From: Tolypothrix sp. PCC 7910 | Lineage (GTDB): Bacteria; Cyanobacteriota; Cyanobacteriia; Cyanobacteriales; Nostocaceae | Assembly (NCBI RefSeq): GCF_011769525.1 | Contig: NZ_CP050440.1 | Coordinates: 1,613,501 to 1,677,500 of the forward strand | Length of the DNA: 64,000 nucleotides | Reading direction: 5' to 3' | Shown here: in pieces, positions 20,709 through 29,202 of the stretch | Numbering within the stretch: position 1 is the first letter of the stretch | Layout of the letters: each line of letters begins with the position of its first letter | Notes under the pieces: model-generated | Seen by the model: the letters and a program-made list of their open reading frames with translations, nothing else | The model's database searches: none | What the model was told of the DNA's origin: nothing | Position numbers and translations under genes: made by a program

Positions 20709-21224
20709 ATGACAACCCTCACCGAAGCCAATACCGTCGATGCGATCGCATCTGCTGCTAATGATGACAATCAAAGCGCACCAGAGCCAAAGAAAACCTT
20801 CGCCATTGAAGAGATTCAAAGCCTTTTGCCCCATCGCTACCCATTTTTACTGGTAGATAAAATTATTGACTATGTACCTGGCAAACTAGCGGTAGGCGTG
20901 AAAAATGTCACTTTTAATGAACCCCATTTTCAAGGACATTTCCCAGGACGGCCGCTGATGCCTGGGGTGCTAATTGTCGAAGCAATGGCACAGGTAGGCG
21001 GTATGGTCATGACACAGCTACCGGAGTTAGAAGGTGGACTATTCGTGTTTGCTGGGATTGATAAAGTCCGCTTCCGTCGGCAAGTAGTTCCCGGCGATCA
21101 GCTAATTATGACCGTGGAACTGTTGTGGGTTAAACAACGTCGTTTCGGTAAAATGCAAGGTCGTGCTGAAGTTGACGGTCAGTTAGCGGCTGAAGGCGAA
21201 TTAATGTTTTCTCTAGTAAACTAA
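20709..21224 (+). CDS. fabZ: (3R)-hydroxyacyl-ACP dehydratase
   Basis: The 171-aa hot-dog-fold protein is FabZ, dehydrating 3-hydroxyacyl-ACP in fatty acid elongation and competing with LpxA for the hydroxyacyl-ACP precursor. The catalytic His is in [14 protein letters not shown], and the Glu is in [24 protein letters not shown] is the signature loop. A 30-residue, low-complexity N-terminal extension precedes the domain. It sits between lpxC and lpxA, 86 bp from lpxC, the standard arrangement. Confidence 0.95.
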   Translation: MTTLTEANTVDAIASAANDDNQSAPEPKKTFAIEEIQSLLPHRYPFLLVDKIIDYVPGKLAVGVKNVTFNEPHFQGHFPGRPLMPGVLIVEAMAQVGGMVMTQLPELEGGLFVFAGIDKVRFRRQVVPGDQLIMTVELLWVKQRRFGKMQGRAEVDGQLAAEGELMFSLVN

Positions 21225-21426
21225 AAACCTGCTCTTGTGGTGAGCGCACAGCCGTGATGTGCTTTTACTGAAACCTGAAAAAGGATAACAGTAAAATTAA
21301 TCAGCCACAAGAGTAATTTATAATTTTTAAATTTCGCTGCCCTCACACTTAACTTGCTTTGCCCGACACTTTCGTAACTGAATACTCAAAAAGTTCAGCA
21401 CTCATGACAGTTCTGGAGATTTACCC

Positions 21427-22245
21427 TTGAAGACGCTTATTCATCCAACTGCTGTAATTCATCCTAAATCGGAACTCCACCCAACGGTGGAAGTCGGTGC
21501 CTATGCTGTGATTGGAGCGCAGGTTAAAGTTGGCCCTGAAACCGTAATTGGTGCTCACGTAGTGCTAGAAGGGCCATGTGAAATTGGGGCGCGAAATCAG
21601 ATTTTCCCTGGTGCAGCTATCGGTATGGAACCCCAGGATCTCAAATATGTGGGAGAACCTACCTGGGTCAAAATTGGCGACAATAACCAAATTCGTGAGT
21701 ACGTCACGATTAACCGTGCTACTGGTGCAGGGGAAGCCACAATCATTGGCAATGGCAACCTACTGATGGCTTATGTTCATGTAGCTCACAACTGCGTGAT
21801 CGAAGACCATGTAATTATCCCTAACTCAGTAGCCTTAGCGGGTCATGTTCACATAGAATCACGGGCTAGGCTAGGCGGAGTTCTGGGAGTCCATCAATTT
21901 GTGCGGATTGGCAGACACTCAATGGTAGGCGGTATGGCACGTATTGACCGCGATGTGCCGCCATATATGCTTGTGGAAGGAAATCCAGCCAGAGTTAGAA
22001 CCCTTAACTTAGTAGGGTTAAAACGTTCTGGTATGGATGCGAATGAGTTACAACTTCTCAAAAAAGCCTTCCGCATTCTCTATCGCTCTAACTTAACTTT
22101 TACAGAAGCCTTAGAACAGTTAGAACTGCTAGGCGATACTGAACAGCTACAACATCTGCGACGCTTCCTATTGCTTTCTAAAATGCCAGGAAGACGTGGT
22201 TTAATTCCTGGAAAAAGAAAGCCTAGCGCCAGTGATGAGTCCTAA
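21427..22245 (+). CDS. lpxA: Acyl-ACP:UDP-N-acetylglucosamine O-acyltransferase
   Basis: The 272-aa protein is LpxA, which puts the 3-hydroxyacyl chain on UDP-GlcNAc. It is a left-handed beta-helix of hexapeptide repeats (IHPTAV, VEVGAYAVIGAQV, VIGAHVVLEGPCEIG) with the catalytic His in MAYVHVAHNCVI and a helical C-terminal part. The start is a TTG at 21427 preceded by GGAG: no ATG is available before the first hexapeptide, and homologues begin at the same KTLIHPTAVIHP. The spacing to fabZ is about 200 bp and lpxB follows. Confidence 0.94.
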   Translation: MKTLIHPTAVIHPKSELHPTVEVGAYAVIGAQVKVGPETVIGAHVVLEGPCEIGARNQIFPGAAIGMEPQDLKYVGEPTWVKIGDNNQIREYVTINRATGAGEATIIGNGNLLMAYVHVAHNCVIEDHVIIPNSVALAGHVHIESRARLGGVLGVHQFVRIGRHSMVGGMARIDRDVPPYMLVEGNPARVRTLNLVGLKRSGMDANELQLLKKAFRILYRSNLTFTEALEQLELLGDTEQLQHLRRFLLLSKMPGRRGLIPGKRKPSASDES

Positions 22246-22532
22246 GTTAGTGAGAAGTTTGAGTTGAGGTTGTCAATACCCAACTCAAACTCAAAAAAAA
22301 CGAACCACATTTAGCAAAGCCGTTACTGTAGGCCAGAACCGAAAGGGCAAAAAACTGCTAAAACAGTTTCTTATATATGTTGGTTGCCTAATTTTTTGAG
22401 CCTTTGCGTCTCTGTGCCTACTCTACAAGAACGACTACTCTACGCGATCGCCTCCAGCGGAGGTAGAATGCGTCAGATAAAATTTATTCGTAATTGCCAA
22501 TATCCTGTCCTTTATTTTCCCCCAATTACCAA

Positions 22533-23696
22533 ATGCGGATATTTATCAGCACTGGCGAAGTGTCTGGCGATTTGCAAGGTTCTCTCATAATTGCGGCGCT
22601 GAAGCGTCAAGCTGCGGCCGTTGGCTGCGAATTAGACATTGTGGCGCTGGGTGGCGAAAAAATGGCTGAGGCTGGGGCGACCATACTGGGCGATACAAGT
22701 CATATTGGCTCAATGGGGATTCTAGAAGCGTTGCCTTATCTTGTACCCACTCTCTTAGTACAACGAAAAGCGATCGCTTACCTCAAGCAAAATCCCCCAG
22801 ATTTGATATTACTCATTGATTACATGAGTCCAAATATCGGTATTGGCACTTATATGCAAGAAAATTTCCCAGATGTGCCAGTAGTTTATTACATTGCACC
22901 CCAAGAGTGGGTATGGTCGATGAATTTGCGGAGGACTCACCGCATTGTCAGTTTTACAGATAAACTCTTAGCCATCTTCCCCCAAGAAGCCAGTTATTAT
23001 CGCCAGGAAGGTGCCAATGTTACGTGGGTAGGGCATCCTCTAGTTGATCGGATGCAAACCGCCCCCAGCCGCCAAGAAGCCCGCGCTAAATTGAATATTT
23101 CGCCAGAGGCGATCGCAATTGCTCTTTTACCTGCTTCCCGTCGTCAAGAATTAAAATATCTTGTACCAGTAATTTTTCAAGCTGCCCAAACTATTCAAGC
23201 TAAATTACCAGAGGTACATTTCTGGATACCCCTATCTTTAGAAGAATTTAGGGAACCCATTACTCAAGCAATTGCGCGTTATGGTTTGCGCGCGACAGTA
23301 TTATCAGGTCAACAAAAAGAAGTCATCGCTGCGGCTGATTTCGCCATTACCAAATCAGGAACAGTCAACCTAGAACTTGCCTTGTTAAATATACCGCAAG
23401 TAGTTGTCTATCGCCTGAATGCTATTACAGCTTGGATTGCTCGTAAGATTCTCAAAGGTTCTATTCCCTTTGCATCACCAGCAAATTTACTAGTTATGCG
23501 GGAAATCGTACCAGAGTTTTTACAAGAGCAAGCTACAGCCGAGAATGTTACCCAAGCAGCAATGGAATTACTGCTCAACCCTGATAAGAGACAGCAAACC
23601 TTAGCTGATTATCAAAAAATGCGCCAGTCTTTGGGAGAAATTGGCGTATGCGATCGCGCTGCTCAAGAAATTTTGCAAATACTTAATAAAGGATGA
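22533..23696 (+). CDS. lpxB: Lipid-A-disaccharide synthase
   Basis: The 387-aa protein is LpxB (GT19), which condenses UDP-diacylglucosamine with lipid X. It starts MRIFISTGEVSGDLQG, the canonical N-terminus, followed by LGGEKMAEAGA, LIDYMSPNIGIG, YYIAPQEWVW and, in the C-terminal half, LLPASRRQELK and AITKSGTVNLELAL. The upstream in-frame TTG (22494) would add 13 non-conserved residues and is rejected. The 290-bp gap after lpxA contains simple repeats and a HIP1 site, so an own promoter is possible. Confidence 0.95.
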   Translation: MRIFISTGEVSGDLQGSLIIAALKRQAAAVGCELDIVALGGEKMAEAGATILGDTSHIGSMGILEALPYLVPTLLVQRKAIAYLKQNPPDLILLIDYMSPNIGIGTYMQENFPDVPVVYYIAPQEWVWSMNLRRTHRIVSFTDKLLAIFPQEASYYRQEGANVTWVGHPLVDRMQTAPSRQEARAKLNISPEAIAIALLPASRRQELKYLVPVIFQAAQTIQAKLPEVHFWIPLSLEEFREPITQAIARYGLRATVLSGQQKEVIAAADFAITKSGTVNLELALLNIPQVVVYRLNAITAWIARKILKGSIPFASPANLLVMREIVPEFLQEQATAENVTQAAMELLLNPDKRQQTLADYQKMRQSLGEIGVCDRAAQEILQILNKG

Positions 23697-23764
23697 ACTA
23701 TAAAATTAAATCCTTCAGTCTCAGATAGACAAAAATCTGAAATATCTATCATGGAAATTACTAC

Positions 23765-23801
23765 AAAAAAGAGTCAGATTTGCCAATAGCTGTTCTGACT
23801 C
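23765..23801 (-). terminator. Rho-independent terminator for minus-strand transcripts
   Basis: GAGTCAGA (23771-23778) pairs with TCTGACTC (23794-23801); read on the minus strand the stem is followed by six T. The methyltransferase is the only upstream gene on that strand, about 290 bp away with a MITE between. The 15-nt loop is large. Confidence 0.45.
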
Positions 23802-23937
23802 CTAACTATCTATAATGATGAAAATTTTTACAGGCTGGGTATTTTATTAACAGGCTTTATTTTGCGATTTAAAAAAGTTCGTATCAGTGACCCTATATAG
23901 GAATAATATTTAAATTATCTACAAAAATGAAATATCC

Positions 23938-24063
23938 AGGACTTACGCCAGCAAAATTTGTCATTGCGACCGAAACGTAGTTTAGATAAGCAATCCCATA
24001 ATTTCAGGCGATTACCTCGCTATGCTCATAATGACGTAATTCCGTGAATTTTGCGTAATTCCT
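23938..24063. mobile_element. MITE-like element (126 bp)
   Basis: Terminal inverted repeats AGGACTTACGC (23938-23948) and GCGTAATTCCT (24053-24063), with one mismatch in 11. No coding capacity. AGGACTTACGC-type ends are common in Nostocales non-autonomous elements. Confidence 0.5.
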
Positions 24064-24091
24064 AATATCATTCCCCTTGGTCAAGCTTAAT

Positions 24092-24841
24092 TTATTTCCT
24101 TACCCATGCACAAAAGCCATGATTAATAAATAAATGGATAAAGTAAAAACAAAACTCTTCGCGCGAAACATCACCAAATTTGCTTTGAATTTTCTTTTTA
24201 TTTATATAGTAAGCAATCGATAAACCAATATCTAGTAAAAAATTTGTACCTCGGCTTAATGTACTATGTAACCAAGGAAATTTAGTAATACTAGTTAGCG
24301 TTATAATATACCAAAAAACATAACCAAATCCCTGACATCCTGAACTTCCTCCTGGGGAAAATACTTTGAGTTCAGAAAACTTTTCTAACATTCTTGCAAC
24401 TTCAGCATATGTGAATCGATGATAGTCCATTTGATCGTGAAAGCTCCAAACAAATGGAACATAAATAAAAGCCTCTCCTCCTGGCTCTAAAATATTATAC
24501 ATATTATCAATTGCTACCCAATACTCTTTAACATGCTCTAATATTGCATCACAGTAAATACCGCTAAAAGAGTTTGGTTCTATTTTCGTATTGCAAATAT
24601 CATCTACAATGTCTGGCTGATAATCAGGAATAATGTCAGTGCTGACAATTATGTTATTAGGATTTTCATTGAGTAAGTTAATTCTCTGACGACTGTTAGA
24701 AGAGCTATTCCTGCCACCTATATCAAGCAATCTATCTTTTGATACTACTCGTTTTTCATATTTATCTCTTACATAAGGGTTAAAATCAATTTTTGATTTG
24801 ATACCTTGAAATAAATCTGTATAATTACTTGCTAAAACCAT
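24092..24841 (-). CDS. Class I SAM-dependent methyltransferase
   Basis: A 249-aa protein with a Rossmann-type methyltransferase core: RLLDIGGRNSSS is motif I, STDIIPDYQPDIV the ribose-binding acidic loop, FSGIYCDAILEHVKEYW the methyltransf_11 motif and LEPGGEAFIYVPFVW motif post-III. The C-terminal part (about 170-230) is hydrophobic and may touch the membrane. The substrate cannot be told; similar enzymes occur in polysaccharide or lipid pathways. The ATG at 24841 has GAGGTG four bases upstream, better than the TTG at 24853. The gene is AT-rich compared with its neighbours and flanked by a MITE and a long gene-free stretch, which may mean acquisition by transfer. Confidence 0.75.
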   Translation of the reverse strand: MVLASNYTDLFQGIKSKIDFNPYVRDKYEKRVVSKDRLLDIGGRNSSSNSRQRINLLNENPNNIIVSTDIIPDYQPDIVDDICNTKIEPNSFSGIYCDAILEHVKEYWVAIDNMYNILEPGGEAFIYVPFVWSFHDQMDYHRFTYAEVARMLEKFSELKVFSPGGSSGCQGFGYVFWYIITLTSITKFPWLHSTLSRGTNFLLDIGLSIAYYINKKKIQSKFGDVSREEFCFYFIHLFINHGFCAWVRK

Positions 24842-25931
24842 TTTACACCTCAAAAAAATATTCAGTCACTATTGTTTACAAGGATACAATCCAACGTTTA
24901 AAGCTCTTTGCAAGAATGTTGCTATCAGTTAGCAATAATCAAGTTTGCATAATAGATATTAAATAATATTTCAATATCTAGATAGCAAAAATATGATATT
25001 AATAATATTTCAAAATTTCCATTACTAATATATAGAGCTAATAGTAAATTAAGAAGCCCAAAATGTATTTTTTTAAAAAAATAAAATAATATTATTTAAT
25101 CCAAACAATAAATAATTAATATTCTCATTGCCGATATAAAGCTGTTCAAAAGCATATTTCATAATTAGTAGTAAATTAAAACTTGCTAAGTTAAGCTTAA
25201 TCGCGCTTTAGTAAGTATATAACTTTATTACTTAATGGCTAACAGGAGTTAATAATTTGTTGCACTCTATCTAAAGAATTATTTTTTATATGTTTAGATA
25301 GCTTTAATTTTGGACTAGGGTCAAATCATGGGTAGCCGATGAGTTGGGGGCCAAGCAACTTTAAAAGCTTACTATGTAAGCCTTTTTTCTGCCTCAAAGG
25401 GGTGTTTAAGTCTTAGCTTTAACAATAAAATCACAGCTAGCGCATCTATCTACAGAAGTGTATTTTTTAAATTTTTAAAAATTTTAACGGAAAGATAAAT
25501 TCAAGTTAAATTTTGGTAATGTATTTCCGTCTGATAATTCTGTAGGTAAGTCTTCGCACTTCTACATCTTGGCTAAAGTAATAAATTTGTACTTATACAA
25601 ATTAAAATAATATCTACTAGAAGCAAATTAATCATAGGGCACAAAAATGTTTGTGCCCTTACCCATTTATTGCCAAATACAGTTCAGTTAAGAAAATTAA
25701 TTGATAGCAAAACCAAAAAACTAGTTACTCAACAAAAAAAACGAACAATAATTTTGGAGGGGGTTTGGGGGACGCAACCGTCACCCAATCGGGGGCTTGG
25801 GGGAGAATCCCCCAATTGATCTGGCTTTTTTAATAAGTGACAAACCAATCGCTAATGAGCTTAACCCAAGCGTATTGATTTATCACCTTCTTTTTCAAGT
25901 TTGTAATTACAAATTACAAATTACAAATTAT
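24842..25931. other. Long AT-rich gene-free region
   Basis: About 1.1 kb without a convincing gene. 25363-25387 has a short stem (GCTTAC/GTAAGC) followed by CTTTTTT on the plus strand, and 25636-25659 a perfect 10-bp stem (AGGGCACAAA/TTTGTGCCCT) with a 4-nt loop. 25758-25820 contains the G-rich GGAGGGGGTTTGGGGGACGC repeat typical of cyanobacterial intergenic DNA. Confidence 0.5.
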
Positions 25932-26336
25932 TTATATTTCAGCGGGTAAAGGTTGCCAAATTTCTCCATACTTATCTTTAAGAGCCTGCCAATTCTCTAC
26001 TTGTCCAGGTTCATATTCTCCTGGCTTACCCCATTGCAAAAATAGGCTTAAAGCTGGCTCTTGTTTCTCATCTAAAAACCTAATTGCATAGGTTGTAAAG
26101 TTCCCCCTTTTCGCCTCAGCAGTTTCAAATTTTACCTGAGTAATTTTGTCCATATTCAGATGAAACTCAAAATTTTCGGTATGCATATTTGCATATTTAC
26201 CCTTGGGTAACTCCGCATAAAATAGCTTTTCTAGCTTGCTTCTAACTTCTAAAACACCAGCACTACTAGTTACAATTAATCGCAAAGTTCCTAAATTCTC
26301 GCAAGCTGTTAAAAATTCTTTTAAGGTTGTGGTCAT
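25932..26336 (-). CDS. ChuX/HutX-like haem utilisation domain protein
   Basis: A 134-aa soluble protein resembling the ChuX/HutX family, whose members bind haem and help in haem-iron use. Support: NFEFHLNMDKITQVKFETAE, YAIRFLDEKQEPALSLFLQW and the acidic/aromatic C-terminus. It is a short, single-domain version. No haem transport genes are nearby, so a role in haem handling is an extrapolation from the family. The upstream 26337-26395 holds tandem TCATTTGTC/TCATTGGTC units. The gene may be monocistronic or precede nothing; phoH lies about 150 bp upstream on the same strand. Confidence 0.7.
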   Translation of the reverse strand: MTTTLKEFLTACENLGTLRLIVTSSAGVLEVRSKLEKLFYAELPKGKYANMHTENFEFHLNMDKITQVKFETAEAKRGNFTTYAIRFLDEKQEPALSLFLQWGKPGEYEPGQVENWQALKDKYGEIWQPLPAEI

Positions 26337-26486
26337 TGGTCATTTGTCCTTTGTCATTGGTCATTTGTCATTTGTTGTTGGTCATTATCTAATGAAATGA
26401 CCAATTATTTATTGATGGTACAAAGAAAGTGGATTGATTCGTGACATTGATCAAAAATCCAAAATCTCAAATTGCTCGACTCTGGA

Positions 26487-27440
26487 CTATGCTTCGTATT
26501 TTTCGTAAGCGGCGACAATGCGCTGAACTAGGGGATGGCGTACGACATCTCTTTGGGAGAATTCACAAAAGCTAATGCCTTCCACGTGTTTTAAAACTTG
26601 TAAAGCTACCGCTAAACCTGATTGTTGGTTTACTGGTAAATCAGTTTGTGTCATATCACCTGTAATTACCATACGCGAACGGAAGCCCAAACGCGTCAAA
26701 ACCATTTTGATTTGAGCTGGTGTAGTATTTTGGGCTTCATCTACAATCACAAAAGCATTGTTTAGGGTACGTCCTCGCATATAAGCAAGAGGTGCAACTT
26801 CAATGACACCGCGTTCTATTAAGTTAGGGACTTTTTCCGGATCGATAAATTCATTAATCGCATCATAAAGTGGGCGGAGATAAGGATTGACTTTTTGCTG
26901 TAAATCTCCAGGTAAAAAGCCGAGTTTTTCACCTGCTTCCACCGCAGGACGCGTTAAAATCAGCTTTTCATACTGATTGGCGAGAAGTGCTTGCACAGCA
27001 ACAACAACAGCCAAAAAAGTTTTACCAGTCCCCGCTGGCCCCGTGCAGAAAATGAGGTCACGTTTGCGGATAGCATCAATATACTGCCGCTGTTTAAAGG
27101 TTTTGGCCCGAATTTCCTCACCGCGGCGAGTTTTGGCCAGAATATCTCGCTGTAAATCTTGCAACTCGCCTTCTCGTTGGGTATCTAAAGCTTGACGGGC
27201 TGTATCAATATCCGCACTAGAGATAGAATTACCTTTAATCCAAAGGTCTTCGAGCGATCGCACTAATCGAGAAGCCAGATCAATTTGCTTTTGTGTGCCT
27301 GAAATATGTAAGTCCTGTCCGCGTAACACCAAGCTAGCGCCTGTTTGCTGAGATAAGAGTTTGAGATTCTCTTCTCCATCTCCAGCAAGAGCGATCGCAC
27401 TGGGAATATTCGGCAGCTGAATCTTGAAGGCATCTGCCAT
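26487..27440 (-). CDS. PhoH family ATPase
   Basis: A 317-aa PhoH-like P-loop ATPase. Residues about 10-70 form a KH-like N-terminal domain; Walker A is GPAGTGKT (134-141), Walker B is AFVIVDEAQN, and TRPAVEAGEKLGFLPGD and ITGDMTQTDLP are family signatures. PhoH proteins are thought to take part in RNA metabolism, often linked with YbeY; the E. coli gene is phosphate regulated. No ybeY is seen beside it. rpsU lies about 250 bp upstream on the same strand, separated by a terminator-like hairpin. Confidence 0.93.
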   Translation of the reverse strand: MADAFKIQLPNIPSAIALAGDGEENLKLLSQQTGASLVLRGQDLHISGTQKQIDLASRLVRSLEDLWIKGNSISSADIDTARQALDTQREGELQDLQRDILAKTRRGEEIRAKTFKQRQYIDAIRKRDLIFCTGPAGTGKTFLAVVVAVQALLANQYEKLILTRPAVEAGEKLGFLPGDLQQKVNPYLRPLYDAINEFIDPEKVPNLIERGVIEVAPLAYMRGRTLNNAFVIVDEAQNTTPAQIKMVLTRLGFRSRMVITGDMTQTDLPVNQQSGLAVALQVLKHVEGISFCEFSQRDVVRHPLVQRIVAAYEKYEA

Positions 27441-27603
27441 AGTATTTGTTAATTTGTCTTTTTATTTGGTGTTTTGTATGGGCTGGGCATTGGTAATGGG
27501 TAATAGGTAATTGGTAATGGGTGTTTGTTATTTCCCCTCATCTTCCTCATCTCCCTCATCCCCCTCATCCCCAATCCCCAATCACCGATCCCCCTTCAAG
27601 GGG
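27441..27603. repeat. Simple-repeat spacer
   Basis: Tandem GGTAAT-type units (about 27491-27520) and CCCCATC/CCCCAAT-type units (27536-27592), of the same STRR families as elsewhere in the window. Confidence 0.6.
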
Positions 27604-27642
27604 AAAAGTAGAGACACGATGATCGTATCTCTACTTTTTCTA
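27604..27642 (-). terminator. Rho-independent terminator downstream of rpsU
   Basis: AAAAGTAGAGACACGAT (27604-27620) is nearly perfectly complementary to ATCGTATCTCTACTTTT (27622-27638), one mismatch. On the minus strand the stem ends in four T. It lies about 50 bp after the rpsU stop; since the sequence is almost symmetric it could work in both directions. Confidence 0.6.
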
Positions 27643-27691
27643 GGGTTGCTTTAATATGAGTTAACCACTTTCAGCAAAGAAGCTACGTAAT

Positions 27692-27868
27692 TTAGTAGCG
27701 AATACCTTTGCGTGCAGCTTCCTCTTTACGCTTGCGTCGTAAACTAGGCTTTTCGTATCTTTCCCTGCGTCTAACTTCAGATAAAATTCCGGCTTTTTGA
27801 ATTTTCTTTTTAAAGCGTCTAATAGCAGAGTCTATTGACTCGTTTTCACCTAAACGAACTTCGGCCAC
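27692..27868 (-). CDS. rpsU: 30S ribosomal protein bS21
   Basis: A 58-aa basic protein found by reading the minus strand: it starts [19 protein letters not shown], continues [20 protein letters not shown] and ends [12 protein letters not shown] before TAA. This is clearly bS21, which sits on the 30S platform near the anti-Shine-Dalgarno region. The start is the GTG at 27868; homologues begin at the same [10 protein letters not shown] purine-rich AGGGGG lies 12 bases upstream. Cyanobacterial rpsU is often cold- or light-regulated, but no regulatory site was identified. Confidence 0.95.
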   Translation of the reverse strand: MAEVRLGENESIDSAIRRFKKKIQKAGILSEVRRRERYEKPSLRRKRKEEAARKGIRY

Positions 27869-28213
27869 TCCCCAGTTTCACCCCCTTAAAGAGATTATTC
27901 AGAGTTGCATAGAAATGTTAATAACAGCAGTATGGCGATCGCTTCTCTGGATGAGAAATACTCATCTGTTCCATTTTCAAAAGAATTTCGAGCATTTATC
28001 TAGTGACGCGATGCCTAACGCCACTGATGCCAGATTAACAAATTTGGACGTTTTTTCACAATTCCCAAATTTTTATTAGCTAAACCCATACTGAGACAAT
28101 AAAGCTCTCAAAATAATTGTGGAATTCTGACAATTTGTGATTGCTGATCTGCCATTCTTGCCAGAATGCCTGAGCGGAGTAGAAACCGCCCAGACTAATG
28201 TTGAAATTTCAAC
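27869..28213. other. Intergenic region
   Basis: No gene recognised. On the minus strand CUGGGCGG and CCGCUCAG (28172-28195) can pair just after the KH gene stop; there is no U-tract. Confidence 0.4.
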
Positions 28214-28651
28214 CTAGCGGATACGGGGTTTAGCAATAGGTCTGGGGCTATTTCCGTTTCCACGTCTTTCTCTTGATTTGGGCGGGGGTAATCGCTCTTC
28301 CCTTTCTTCATCAAAAGAAGCACCTTCTCGTGAGGCGCTGCTGCCATATATATCCAGGTATACTGATTGTCCAGCAATTTCAGCTGCAGCTGCAATCACT
28401 GTGCGAATCGCCTGAATATTGCGTCCTCCGCGACCAAACACTTTTCCTTTATCTGTGCTGTCAAAGGCGATGCGAATCCAAGCCTTTTGCAGGCTCTGAG
28501 AAATTTCACAATCGACGCTTAAAGACTCTGGCGATTCTAAAAAAGGCTGCACTAAAAACTTGACCAACCCCTCGTAGTTGGGTCTAGCTGCGGGGGATTG
28601 TGTTTCGACATTATGATGCGGCTGTTGTTGCACTGACCTGTTCAAAAACAT
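28214..28651 (-). CDS. khpA: KH-domain RNA-binding protein (KhpA-like)
   Basis: A 145-aa protein with one KH domain of the KhpA (YlqC) type: [36 protein letters not shown] with the GxxG loop, and [17 protein letters not shown]. The C-terminal 45 residues are a charged, Pro/Arg-rich tail, longer than in firmicute KhpA. KhpA binds RNA and, with KhpB, affects cell elongation in other bacteria. The ATG at 28651 lies 41 bp inside the 3' end of rpsP; a GTG at 28633 is the alternative. The overlap suggests translational coupling with rpsP, and the order ffh-rpsP-khpA is common. Confidence 0.88.
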   Translation of the reverse strand: MFLNRSVQQQPHHNVETQSPAARPNYEGLVKFLVQPFLESPESLSVDCEISQSLQKAWIRIAFDSTDKGKVFGRGGRNIQAIRTVIAAAAEIAGQSVYLDIYGSSASREGASFDEEREERLPPPKSRERRGNGNSPRPIAKPRIR

Positions 28652-28874
28652 TGGCTTTTACTAGGATGCGACGGACGGTGTCAGTGGGTTGAGCGCCTTG
28701 TTGTAGTCGCTTGACGATGCCGGGAACATCCAATCGTACTTCATCCGTTCTGGGGTTGTAGAATCCCAGTTCTTCTAAGGGACGACCATCACGGCGAGCG
28801 AGGCTGTTAATAGCTACGATGCGGTAACTCGCTTCCCGTTTTTTACCATATCGCTTCAAGCGCAGTTTGATCAT
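28611..28874 (-). CDS. rpsP: 30S ribosomal protein bS16
   Basis: An 87-aa protein with the bS16 pattern [33 protein letters not shown] and [18 protein letters not shown]. bS16 is needed for assembly of the 30S 5' domain. It lies between ffh (upstream on the same strand, about 330 bp away) and the KH-domain gene that overlaps its 3' end by 41 bp. Confidence 0.97.
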   Translation of the reverse strand: MIKLRLKRYGKKREASYRIVAINSLARRDGRPLEELGFYNPRTDEVRLDVPGIVKRLQQGAQPTDTVRRILVKANVFEQVSATTAAS

Positions 28875-29202
28875 GATTGAAGAATCGTTCTCCTGTTTAC
28901 TAGGTATGATTTGACAGCAAGTGCCGTTATGTAGAAGTCAAAAGTCGAAAAACTTTACTAGATATAGCTTTCGACCTTCATGAGGAAGCCAGCTAACTCT
29001 GGCTGTTGCCAATAAATTGCAGCCCAACTTCCTTTAGTCACAATTTTCCATACTGGAATGCTAATTTTAGCACTTGCTGGGCATTAACTGCTATTAGTCA
29101 TTTGTCCTTTGTCGTTTGTCATTTGTCTAGGTGAAAGGCTAATGACTAATTACCAATTAGCAATTACCTAATGACCAATGACTAATGACCAATGACAATT
29201 TT
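28875..29202. other. Intergenic region with TCATTTGTC-type repeats
   Basis: Between rpsP and ffh. 29096-29196 has repeated TCATTTGTC and inverted GACCAATGA units that could fold into a hairpin. No gene recognised. Confidence 0.5.

Larger units (their letters stand above)
23697..24091. other. Intergenic region between convergent lpxB and methyltransferase
   Basis: Contains a minus-strand terminator candidate (23765-23801) and a MITE-like element (23938-24063); nothing else recognised. Confidence 0.5.
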
